This document shows positions 23,778 to 34,632 of a DNA stretch of 64,000 nucleotides, in pieces; the stretch's first letter is position 1, and each line of letters starts with the position of its first letter. The position numbers and the translations under genes are program-made. This DNA is from Geosiphon pyriformis (lineage: Eukaryota > Glomeromycota > Glomeromycetes > Archaeosporales > Geosiphonaceae): assembly GCA_016748015.1 (NCBI GenBank), contig JAAOMT010000553.1:276838-340837 (forward strand). The letters run 5' to 3'. The notes under the pieces were generated by a model that saw only the letters and a program-made list of their open reading frames with translations, searched no databases and was not told the DNA's origin.

Positions 23778-24535
23778 ATGATAAACCAAAAATTTTTACC
23801 AAGCCTTCTATTCATTATCACGTTTCTCTTTTTTGTATCCATCTTACAAATGGGTAATGGGAATGCAATGCCGTTTAAACTAATTAAAAGAGGTAACATT
23901 ATCAAAGATTTCCAATAATAATTAACGTACTTTTGAAACAGGTTGCTTATAGCTCTTTTTTAAATGTTGCTCGAATATTTTACAATTTAAAGAATTGCCA
24001 TTATGTGAAGGTAAGTTTTTAAAGCCGTATTTCTTTGAAAATATTTCAATATTGTTCCTAAAAGACCTTATATTCTTTATTTTTTTATTCCAGGTTTCAA
24101 ATTCATAACACCGGCCGGAGGCGAAATTTTAAACAGAGGCGACCAGCTTCAAGTTTCCTATGCAAAAGGAAATTCTTTGGTTAGTGAAATAAATTCGATC
24201 ACTGTTTACTATAAACAAGCTGGCAAAGGTGGTGAGGTCAAGGATCTTTGGATTGGTTCGTTACCATTTGAGTCGAATGCAACTGCAGAAAAAACTGTCA
24301 CACTCGATATTCCTGATTCCGTCGACTGGGTTACCTATGGTACAGATGATAAAGCCTCTAGATTCTTGCTTAGAACTTGGGCGCGTACCTCCAAAGGACC
24401 TGATTGTGTTATTTACAGGTGAGATTTTTATTGGTATTTGAGGCAAAATTTTAATTTCTAAAATAGAAACTTAAAATTTTCTTTTTTAAACTTCATTTTT
24501 TTTATCATAGTCCTGAATTCAGTATTGCTAAATAG
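23778..24535 (+). CDS. Small secreted protein, Kre9/Knh1-like, three exons
   Basis: Exons: 23778-23892, 24094-24418, 24511-24535 (25-nt terminal exon), GT-AG, 154 aa. Residues 1-30 form a clear signal peptide (hydrophobic LLFIITFLFFVSIL core). The mature part begins ITPAGGEILNRGDQLQVSY, matching the N-terminal signature of the Kre9/Knh1 cell-wall or GPI-protein beta-sandwich family (usually ITxPxGGxxWxxGxxxxVxW). A Val/Thr-rich beta-strand body follows, ending PEFSIAK. There is no GPI signal or second membrane segment, so it should be released. The likely location is cell wall or extracellular space; the function is not known. The one-intron join between exons 1 and 2 is chosen because intermediate acceptor sites lead straight to stops. 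Confidence 0.75.
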
Positions 24536-25439
24536 AGTATAAAAATAAACGTTTAGATTTACCAAATTAGGGTAAATTTTCATATTGTAATATTGACATC
24601 GCGAAAATAAAATATTTTCCTGTATGAGGTAGCGTTTATAAAACATTATGTAATAAAACAATTGAGATTTCGATTAAAAAATTACAATTCTTGGTTTTTA
24701 ATATGTTTTTGTTAAAATAATATTTTTTATATAATTGAACAACCATTAATTATAATGTGTTATTTGTTAATGTTTTGACTGTGATTAAAATAAAAACTTA
24801 TTTAAAACAGGTTAACGACAAAATTATTAAAATTTTTACTATTATATAAAATTTTGAACAATTTGTACACTATTATTAGATATGATTAATTTTTTTCTAC
24901 AATTAATTAATGGAGGCTTTTATCTTAAAAAAAATTGATTTTAACTCATATATGGGATTCTAGACCAAAATTGGCTACAATGCTAGATTATTCAGTGTGA
25001 ATGTATGCATTGTTTTATTATAGTTATATTTGAATATATTTTTTATTGATTTCAAGGTGTACAGTTAATATGCATTTTACAATATGTAGTTTCTCAGTAA
25101 ATCGGGCCCACTTTTATAAGATTGTATCCAGTAGACATAATAGCAAATTTATATTAAATAAATAGCCATATCAGGAAATTTTATTTAATATTACTTTGAT
25201 CATTAATAATATCACCTGATTCAAAAGATTTATGAATAATATTCTGCCAATTAGAATTATCGATTAATGTTAACCTAATCAATTCTCCAATCAATTAAAT
25301 AATTTAATTTTTGATCAAAAACCATTCGAAGTTAAACCAAGAGCTAAATTTAAAAGCGGCTATTAATAAAACTTGTAACTATTCGTTTAGTAAAACAATA
25401 CAATGAGACAATAGGAAATTTGTTTATTTACTACAGCTA
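24536..25439. other. AT-rich intergenic, no gene seen
   Basis: No open frame with coding character on either strand. It separates the gene island from the first kinase gene. Confidence 0.5.
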
Positions 25440-25656
25440 CTTAAACCTATTCAATATGATTTGTGACGAATTATAGTTTGATTAATAACGACATTCAATG
25501 TTAATAAATTGATTAGTTAACTATCTAAACACAGAGAAATAACATAAATACCAACTTCGCCTTTAAAAAATTACTTTATAAACAAAATTTTTTTCTTGTT
25601 AAAAAAAACCCCCTATTCGAATAATAGCCTATTCAATTTTATTCACAAAGTTAACC
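25440..25656 (+). promoter_or_regulatory. Kinase-family promoter block (copy A)
   Basis: Shares TTTGTGACGAATTATAGTTTG, the A-rich GAAATAACATAAATACCAAC block (TATA-like ACATAAATA about 110 bp before the ATG) and TCGAATAATAGCCTATTCAA with the upstream regions of the other kinase copies. The order and distance to the ATG are similar. Confidence 0.6.
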
Positions 25657-27280
25657 ATGGAAAACAAAGAACCTAAAAGAACTCGTCCAGAGATTCATGA
25701 TTGCAACATGTGTAAATACTGCCAAGAGAGTAATCAAACGAATCAAAATGTGTGTACTGCATGTCACTTCATGTTTTTTGAAAAACTTTATCGCAACTTT
25801 TCAAGCAGCAATAAAGAAGTTGATGAAATAATTAAGAATCCACTCTATGATCATAAATATGATGGTAAATTGAAATATTATGAATGGATTCCATGGGAGG
25901 GTTTGTTGAATATCAACGAAATTGCTAGAGGAGGGTTCGGTATAATCTATAAAGCAACCCTAATTGATGGATTAATTGATCCCTGGAGTATAAAACATCA
26001 TGGCTCAATGAAATATGAAAGAAAGAGAGTAGGATGGGAGGTAGCAATAAAAATTATGCCAACGAACAGTTCAGAGTTGTTTAAAGAGGTAAATAAACTA
26101 TTATTATATATATTTATATTTATATAAAAATTCATATTTACCTATTATTTATTTATTTATTTATTTATTTACTGTATATTATCCATTTACTTTTTTACAC
26201 TGTGTTGATAGTTAAATATTCAAAGAGCTATGTTTATTAATAACAATTATAAAGACTTATATTATATCTCTCCTATATGGGGGATTACGCAAAACGCTGA
26301 AACACTCGAATATGGAATTGTGATGGAGTTTGCCAGATATGGAGACATGCGAAAATATTTATCAACAAATTTTCATTCTACGAGTTGGAAACATAAATTA
26401 AAGATGGCGTATTTTATAGCTGAAGGACTGTCACAAATTCATTCTTCTGGTATGGTTCATCGTGACCTACACCCGGGCAACATCCTAAATTATAATTATG
26501 GGAATAAAGCAAGAATTGGAGACCTGGGATTATGTCAACCAGTAAACAATGAAACAACAACAATAGATATAATAACAAAAAAAGACGTGAACGAAAAAAA
26601 TATATATGGAGTGATTCCATACATTCCACCAGAAGTTTTAAGAGGAAAAAAGTTTACTGAGGCTGGTGATATTTATAGTTTTGCCATGTTATTATGGGAA
26701 TTAGCAACAGGAAAACCTCCATTTCATGATATTCCTCATGATCATATTCTTATAATGGATATTTTAAATGGTCAAAGACCTAAGATTACCTCCCCACTTA
26801 TTCCTCCTTCTTATGCTAAACTCATTGAAAAGTGTTGGGATGTTAATCCACTGAATCGTCCTACTGCGAAAGAAGTTTACAAGAAGTTGAATGAACTAGG
26901 TTTTCTCAATTCAGAGTTTTTAGAATCAGAAAAATACGTAAAAGAAATGTTGAAAAACGACTCGATAACAAATCATTCAACGACAACAAAGAGAAAAATT
27001 CATCCAGGAGCAGTTTTTACAAGTCGTGTTTTAACTGCACAGATCGTTGATTTTTCCAATGGTTAGTTTATCTATTTTTATATTGATTTTTTTTAGTTAT
27101 TTAAATATTATACAGTATATTAACAATTTTACTTTACTTTACTTTACTTTATTTTATAAAAGAATTAGTATATTTGCCTGAAGGTAAGAAATTAGATATA
27201 TCATTAATCATTAAATGAAATTTATACTGTTTAACATTTATTTCTCTTACTATTTATTATATTTAGACGACTCTTTATAG
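25657..27280 (+). CDS. Cys-motif TKL-like protein kinase, copy A, four exons
   Basis: Exons: 25657-26088, 26212-27061, 27163-27183 (21 nt), 27267-27280 (14 nt), 438 aa. The N-terminus has C16-x2-C19-x2-C22 and C33-x2-C36, probably a zinc ribbon, then SSSNKEVDEIIKNP and YYEWIPWEGL. The kinase domain shows a Gly loop (ARGGFGIIYKA, about 91-101), VAIK lysine (about 130), HRDLHPGN (Asp229), DLG in place of DFG (about 248), IPPEVLRG in place of APE, and WELATGKPPF. All catalytic residues are present, so it should be active on Ser/Thr or Tyr; its substrate is unknown. If the last introns are retained, the protein ends FSNG at 27064-27066. The microexon is preferred because it is conserved in every copy. 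Confidence 0.85.
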
Positions 27281-27650
27281 ATCTAATCATGATTGAACAT
27301 CATAATTATTAAACTCTACAATGAGATTAATATTCTTAGTTTCAAAGGTAATAAAAAAATAATATTCGTTCTTGTTGTTTTTAAGTTTAATGTTTCATTG
27401 TTTGCTCGTTGAGTTAATCCAATATTGTAAATTCCTACCTAATCTCCGAATGTAGGTCACGATGATCACTTTTTTTCTTTTATATTCCCTCTTCCCTTGA
27501 ACTTTTATTGATTAAACAGGTTTAATAATCAATAATTTTAAGTAGCTTTAGTACACAAAGAAGCCAAACTGTCTTTTTATCTAAACGAGTAGTTCTGAGA
27601 TCTGTGAATAAGAGCATAATACCTGCATTAAGCTGATTTACCGAAACTTT
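27062..27650. repeat. Kinase 3' flank, duplicated at 36069-36660
   Basis: From the splice donor after exon 2 onward, this region matches 36069-36660 almost base for base by eye. The exceptions are a small length change in a CTTTA repeat, a gap of roughly 20 bp near 27447, and scattered substitutions. It includes the two terminal microexons and an antisense kinase relic (about 27437-27470). Confidence 0.8.
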
Positions 27651-29444
27651 AAATGAAAATCAATATAGAGATCAAAGATAATTTTTTTTATGAAGTGGTA
27701 AATAAAATAATTAAAAAACTAATCTTTGTATTTCATAAAAATTTATTTGTTATTTTAATTGAAAAATAAATTATTAAAAATAAAATATAAACTATTAATT
27801 TAATTTATATTATTAAAAGTTACAATAAAAACTAAAAAAAACCAATGATTAATATCAATAATAAAATTAAAAAACTATTTTAAGTCATATTAATTTTAAT
27901 TATTAACTTTAATATAATATTTAAATGTTGTATAATTACAATTCAAAATAATATAAATATATTAATCATGATTCATACAAATTTTGTTACATTCTCGTTT
28001 TTAATTTTAATCTAATTAATATTAAGCTTTTTTAACATATATTTCTTTAAAAAAACTTTTATTTAATTAAAGCCAAGTATTGGTTTTATTATTATTTAAA
28101 TTGAATTCTGAACTCAATATTTTTAGTTTTTGAAAATCTCTTATTTGAACAGTATTAATTAAATCAACAAAATATATCAAAAAATAAAAAAATATTTATT
28201 ATTCAATTTTAAAAATGTTAAAAAATGCATAAAATTATTTTTTATTTAAAAAATTAAATCGATAAAATTTGTAATTAAAATTAAAAAAAATTTTGCTTAT
28301 GATTGTCAAAAAAAAAAACCAAGTACAAAAAAAGTATTTTGAATCATAGCTGAGTTAATTCACATATGCTACAAAATTAAAACAATTTTTAAATCATAGA
28401 TTATAAAATTCAGTAATACAAATTTCTCAAAATACTAATTTTATCACAAAATTTTAAATCTATTAATTTTGACTGAAACGTTTTAATTGTTGCTAAGTAA
28501 ATTTTAATTTAATTTTTTAAATTCAATTTTCCTAAGGTTTAAAATTAAAAGTTTTGATTATTTTATTAATATTTATAGAAACTAATTTTAAAAAAACAAT
28601 TATATTAATTTGATTTAAATTTTTTTTTATAGTTTTTATCAAAATTTTAAGTTTAATATTTTACTCTACATATATTTATTAAAACTAACTAATTGAAAAA
28701 TTTAATAAATTAGTATCTTTTTATTAAATAATAATAATAATAATAATAATAATAATCTAAATTTTTTAATAAAAATTTACAATTTCATAAATTAATATGT
28801 ATTATTTAAAATTTTAATTTATAAATAAAGTTCGAATTCTGATATGATAAAAATATATATTTATCTTATTTTTAGCTTATTTTAAATTTTTAATAATTTT
28901 TATTAGTAATATTTATATTAATTAATTCGATTTCATTATAGCTTTTTGTTTTTAAAATAATTGAATTTCTAATTAAATATGTACAGAATTTAATAAATTA
29001 TTTTCAAAAGTAAAACAAAAATAATTAAATATGGCCAATAAATTTAAGTTTTGTTCTGATTTATTAAAAGATCTAATGAAAATAGATATGAAAATATGAT
29101 ATTTTAATTTAAAAATAAAAAAAAATTATTTATTTATTTCATAGAATTAAATGTATTATGTTAAAAATATTTCATATAGAAAATCTAAATATAGAATTTT
29201 AATAAAAATTCTATTAAAAGTTTTCAGTTTAATTAATCTATCTAATTATTTAAACTTAAATTTAATTCCGAACATTATAAAATTTAGGTCTAACCCTAAC
29301 CCTATCACTAGTATTATTAGTAAAAAATAGGTGTGAAAGAATACTCTTTATAATAAACTGATAAAAATTTATTATATCATATTGAAATGAATATATAAAA
29401 ATATAATGTAGAGTATATAATTTTTTTTTATGGTAATTTCTTAC
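27650..29444. other. Duplicated AT-rich kinase flank, no gene
   Basis: Blocks at 27693-27770 and 28345-28440 match 36756-36835 and about 37060-37200, so the tandem duplication extends well past the gene. It holds an AAT tract (about 28726-28756) and a short telomere-like TAACCCTAACCCTA (about 29291-29304). Confidence 0.5.
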
Positions 29445-30310
29445 CTTCAGGCAAATAGACTAATTCTTTTATAAAAGAAAATTAAGATAATTTTTTTTAA
29501 TATACTGTATAATAATTAAATCAATTAATTAATCAATATAAATTTTTGTTTCTTCAATTATTTGTCAAGTTAAAAGACGATGTGTATAACCTGCTCCTGG
29601 ATGAATACGTTTTGTTGTTATCGTTGTTATTGTTGTTGGAAGATTTGTTATCGAGTCGTTATTTATCATTTCTTTTACGTTTTTATCGATTCTAAAAACT
29701 GGAGAGACAGTTTTAGCCTCTTCATATGTAAACTCTATATCTGTAAACTCTATATCTGTAAACTCTTCATCTGTAGACTCTTCTATCATTGACACTTCAT
29801 CTGTAGACTTCTCATTTTTAGACTTCAACTTAAATCGCCAATATATTTCGTCAAGTTCCAACAACTTACGAAAAACTTCTCTGGCAGTAGGACAATTCTC
29901 AGGATTAACATCCCAACACTTTTCAATGAGTTTAGCATAAGAAGGGGAATAAGTGGAGAGGTAATCTTAGGTCTTTGACCATTTAAAATAGCCATTATAA
30001 AGAATATGATCATGAGAACAATCATGAAAGGGAGGCTTTCCTGTTGCTAATTCGCATAATAACATGGCAAAACTATAAATATCACCAGTCATTGTGAGCT
30101 TTTCTCCTCTTAAACCTGTATAGAGTTATTTTATGCTGCTATTGTTTCTGACTCAATCCAAGATTTCAAATAATTATATACGTTGTAGTAGGTTTTAGAT
30201 TGTAGATCACCATGAACCATGCTACTAGAATGAATTATAATTAATTTAAGTGTAATTCACAATTTATGGGGCCAATGGGTAGCTCTTTGAATATTATTTA
30301 TAAATCATCT
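29445..30310 (-). pseudogene. Kinase pseudogene, minus strand
   Basis: Read right to left: a remnant of the intron 1/exon 2 junction (about 30290-30310), the catalytic loop as MVHGDL (HRD changed to HGD), then a large deletion removing the DLG region. After that come GDIYSFAMLLCELATGKPPFHDC, a 1-nt frameshift at about 29996, KITSPLIP, and an intact C-terminal frame 29864-29565 (IHPGAGYTHRLLT). The 21-nt microexon with its splice donor remains at 29465-29445. The N-terminal Cys domain and Gly loop are missing. The C-terminal tail has an 18-bp unit repeated about three times (TDIEF-type peptide, about 29735-29775). Confidence 0.8.
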
Positions 30311-31040
30311 ATCCATATTGTTTTATAAATAGTACAATATATCTTAATCGATCTGGGCACTTTTTACGCTTGTTGCAATCATAAACTTCTAAACAAGTTT
30401 TTTAAATTTAAAGGTTTTCTATATGTTGAATAATATTTGAATAAACATTATAATAAAATTAAATTTGGCGAATTCTATCTGAGTCTTTACTCTGAACCTT
30501 AAAAAGAAGGATTCTTTTTAACTATAGCAATTTTTTTCAAGGGCAAAATCCCTATTTTGACTTGGTATCTGCGAAAACTAAATTAGAGTTTTTAAAAAAT
30601 AAATTGAAAAATTTAATATTTCTAACTGTGAAACCAATTAAGTAATAATTAACTTGAATATTCATTATTTACTCTATTACTAGCTTTTAGCCTCAAATTT
30701 CAATGAGATTCAAGATCTACCATTGAAAAAATCATTACTTAAAACTTTATCAAAATGGCGTTTGAAAGAATTTTACAATGGATTGCAGATAGTATTATCA
30801 ATTCTTATGCCTAAAACGGATATAAAAGTTAACCGTATTCTTCATGATCTTCTTTCTGTTTTCAATATAAAACCGGAATTAGAGTTTAAACCCTAATTAG
30901 CGAGAAAAATGACTTAAGTAGCATTATAAGTAATCATCATTTAAAAACTTTTTATACGAAATTCATAAAGGATCGTTCTATTAAAACTAGAATTTTAAGG
31001 CTGTTTCTCGTCAGATATCTTTAAACTAAGCAAATTTAAT
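30311..31040. other. Duplicated kinase upstream flank, interrupted by transposon
   Basis: The segment 30780-31040 matches 38160-38345, the upstream flank of the 39.3-kb copy. At 31041 the match is interrupted by the short LINE derivative and resumes at about 33261. No gene is seen. Confidence 0.6.
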
Positions 31041-31049
31041 ATGTATTTT

Positions 31050-33260
31050 TTTATTTAACGTGCTAGCCCAATCACAATCTAATACAATATGACTACGTAG
31101 TCTTAAATTAGACGTGAATCACGCGTTTTCTACATGTGACCAGACACGAGCCCAGCCCAGGTTAAATTACGTTGAAGCAATTAAGGAAAACCTACTCTAA
31201 GCAGACATCTTACCTATGTATGCAACTAAAGTAGTACTATTTTTAACCATACCACTCATCCACTTAGAAGTGAATTCAGCAGTTGATTTAATTGAAGAAG
31301 CCTGAAGCTCCCAAAGAGCCATGATAGAATCAAAAGTGTTATGATCAATATTATCATTAGTAATATACATATTATCATCATTACTAACATTACTCTTTAC
31401 AAAGCTTGCCAACTTCCAAACTCACTCTGCACAACTCACCACCAAAAGCAGTAACATCTTTCTTAATTACAAGCCACTTACCTTTCAATTCAGCATGTAA
31501 AGCAGAAGAGATATCAAACAACTTAGCAACCAAAACAACCAAAGTCCCAATAGGTTTTACTTAACCAATAAAACCAATACAGTTAATTCAAATTTTAAGA
31601 AAACCAAATAAGGACTGACCAAAAGATTAACAACAACAACAGAAAAACTAATAACAGAAAAACCATAAAAGCAGATGCGAAAGTTGTAACATAAGATTAA
31701 ACTTTAACAAAACACAACTTAAAAGTTTTGAAAAAGACAGCAAATTAAAATAACAATTTAAGAAAAAAAAATGATGCCATTTTACAATCTAAAGCCAAAT
31801 GGCAAAATTTTAATATTTAAAACACTGCTAACATCCAGATATTTTCTACTAAATATAACACTTTCTTAAAATATTAGTTTTAATAACAACAGTATCTAAA
31901 TTATTTTTAAAACTAAAAATAATAATTACATATTAAAACTGTTTAATAAGATCAAAAAACAGAAAATAAAACAGATTTAACCCTAAAAAATAGTTTTTTT
32001 TTTAATTTACAAAAAAAAAATTCTGATATTATTTTTGTTTATTAAAGCTAATTAACATGTTAAAACAGCTGTAACTACATTAATAGATTTAAAATACACA
32101 ATAACATATTATTAAATAACAGCAAATTTAAGAAAACTTTAAAAACTTTACTATAAATACTAAAAACTATCTTAATATTAACTACAAATATATTTAAAAA
32201 CATATTATACAAACCAATAACAGCAAAAAAAGAAAAATACTTAAATACCACCAAAAATTTAGTTATTTTAAGAATAAAAAAAACAGAACCAGCAATTTTA
32301 ACTTAAAATATAGTATTTAAAAAAAATTAAAAAACAAACTCTATACAAAAAAGCTTTATATTATTCTTAAATACAGACTTAATATTAATAAAACTATGTA
32401 TAAACTAAAATATAGTTTTAATAAAAGTCAATTTAATCTTAAAAAAAACATCAAGTATTAAAGTAAAAATTATTATTTAATAAACATTTAATAATTAGTG
32501 ATAGTTTTCCAAATATTATTAAAAACAATATTAAAAAACAAAAAAAACCAGTTAATTTGATTTTATCTGATTAATTTAATTTTTAAAATTAAATAACCCA
32601 ATAAATGTTTTGTTTTTTTTTTAAAATTGGTAATAATCTACTAAAAAACATTATATTTAACAATACAACCAGTAATTAATTTTGGTTTATTTTAAAAGAC
32701 AGAACTGTTATTGCTGTTGTTTATATTAAAAAGAAGACTGGTTGCTGTTGTAAAAATTTTATCCAAAATTTTATCTAAAATCATAAAAAAGATTAGTATA
32801 ACAATAGTAGAAACAAGTAATTGCTATTGTTTTTTAAAGTCTTTGGCTTTTTTGGCTATTTGTAAAATAATAAAGATAGTAGTAGTGTTAAAAGCAGAAA
32901 AAACCAGCTTATTAATTGGCTTATTATTCAAAACTTTAAGGTTCTTAAAAGAAGCAAAAACAATACTAGAACTAATTCTAATGTGTTTCTTAAAAAAAAC
33001 TTTGATTAAAAAAAAACCACTAATCAAAGATAAAAAAAGTGTTTCAAAAGCTGTCTTTGGCAGTTTTTTATTGTTAATACTTAAGAAGAACACTTTTAAA
33101 ACATTTTGCCTAACTGCTTTTATAACAGAAAGAATTTTTCTTGTTAAAACTTTATTAGTTACTATAGAGAAAGTAATGTTTAAAACTTTTTTACTTTTTG
33201 CTTTAGTCATGATCATAAAATCAGGAAAGAGAAAGAGTCTGTTTTAATTGTAATTAGTAT
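31050..33260 (-). mobile_element. Short LINE derivative (ORF1 relic plus LINE 3' end), 2.2 kb
   Basis: On the minus strand the element starts near 33260 with a pyrimidine-rich leader (ACTCTTTCTCTTTCCT). An ORF1-like frame follows from 33216 (MIMTKAKSKKVLN...) to 32824. A last short frame (31412-31197) ends YIGKMSA, and then comes a 3' UTR that matches the big LINE (TGGTCACATGTAGAAAA, ATTGTATTAGA) and a TAAATAAAAAAA tail at about 31058. There is no trace of reverse transcriptase, and 2.2 kb is too short to hold one. Flanks carry a TTTAATAT duplication, and the paralogous locus at 38.34 kb lacks it. Confidence 0.72.
32824..33216 (-). pseudogene. Decayed ORF1-like frame of the short LINE derivative
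   Basis: A 130-codon frame rich in Lys, Ser, Asn and Ile/Phe/Leu. The residue mix is what a Ser/Pro/Thr/Ala-rich ORF1 would become if many C bases had turned to T (Ser to Phe/Leu, Pro to Leu/Ser, Thr to Ile, Ala to Val). An overlapping frame on the plus strand (32711-33247) is its mirror and not a gene. No function is expected. Confidence 0.45.
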
Positions 33261-34384
33261 TTTTTAATATTTTTTACATAAAATCAATGCAAAGTAAAAC
33301 TTGAAAAAAATATTTGAATTAAAAAGTTATTCTCATATTAAAGTAATAAATATATAATTTATTGTTATTTTTTAAACTTAATAAAAATTAAATTTTCAAA
33401 TTTATATTGTAAAACAATATCGAAGAAAGAATAAAAAAAGTGAATAAAAAGTTGTATTCACTTAAAGCTAGAATAATTGTAAAAAATATTAATATAGTTT
33501 ATGAATTTTAATAAAAACATAAACAAAAAATCTAGTTAAAATTTATTAATGTAAATATAGTTTAATGTTAATAAAATATTTTATTTATTTAAAAGTATTT
33601 AGAGTTAACTAATCAATAATATTAAAGTATTTTTTGAAAAATCTTTGAATTTTATAAAACACTATATTTTATTGTTTTTGATATATATAAATTACTTTTT
33701 ATAATTATTCTAGTTTTGAAATTAAAGTAAATATTGATAATATTTGAATTAAAAGTTATATGTAAATTTAAAAATAAAATAAAGAAGACTGTTAATTTAA
33801 ATTTATATGTAGTAAATATTTTTATTAAAAGTTTTTATTTGATTCAAAATAAATCATATTGTGAATTTCAATATTATTATTTAATTTTCTTGAAAAATTT
33901 TTCAACAATATTAGAATTATAAATTACCAAGTTTTATTGATAGTAACAGTCTTGGAATTACCCTGCCATTTAAAGTTATTAATTTATCTTAACTTCACCA
34001 ATTTAAAATTGAAAATACTCTTATTTGATATTTTCTAATTAATTGGCTTTATAATATTTTTATATATATTCCCAAGAGATTCTTCTTTTGGGAATATCGA
34101 AAGTTTTCGATTGAAGCATCCAAAATTAGTATAAAAGAAACCGAGAGCTAATAAAAACAAGAATTAAAAGGATTAATGTAAATTTTTTATTTTAGTGTTA
34201 GGCAAACTAAAAATAATTATTTTAATACAAATATCTATTTTTATAGCATAACCTTAAAAAATAATTTATTTCGACAGATAAGCCTTTTTATTATTTAGAA
34301 AATTTGAAATAAAAATATCAAGATTTTGTTTTACGCATCGAACCTTAAATCTATTGTTGTTGCTATTGTCCTACAAATAAATTG
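33261..34384. other. Kinase upstream flank, copy B
   Basis: The stretch 33285-33620 matches 38350-38640, and about 33940-34140 matches 38880-39010 and about 9590-9770. A frame at 33734-33922 lies in this repeat and has no coding character. Confidence 0.55.
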
Positions 34385-34632
34385 AAAAACTTGTTTGGCG
34401 CCTTTATGTATTATAGCTACTAACTTTATTTATAGTTAAACTTGTGTGAGTATGATTTGTAGCGAATAATGATTTGTTAACATATAGAAACAGCATAAAT
34501 AGGGACTCTGCCTTTAAAAAAGTACTTTCTAAACGTACTGTTAATAGAAGCTTTAAAAAAGCCTTCTTTTGAATTATAACCTATTCACATTTTAAACTTT
34601 ATCACCCTTATCATTTGTCTTTTATTCACATC
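34385..34632 (+). promoter_or_regulatory. Kinase-family promoter block (copy B)
   Basis: Contains AACTTGTTTGGCGCC...TGTATTATAGC (about 34388-34418), GTAGCGAATAATGATTTG (about 34463-34480), GAAACAGCATAAATAGGGAC, the AAACGTACTGTTAA stretch and TATAACCTATTCA before the start. The same order occurs at 9928-10120 and, inverted, at 60200-60377. Confidence 0.65.

Noticed and set aside
32711-33247. 178-codon open frame on the plus strand
   Set aside because: It is the mirror of a decayed ORF1-like frame in the minus-strand short LINE. Its Lys/Ile/Leu/Phe-rich composition reflects AT-rich decay, and it has no domain.
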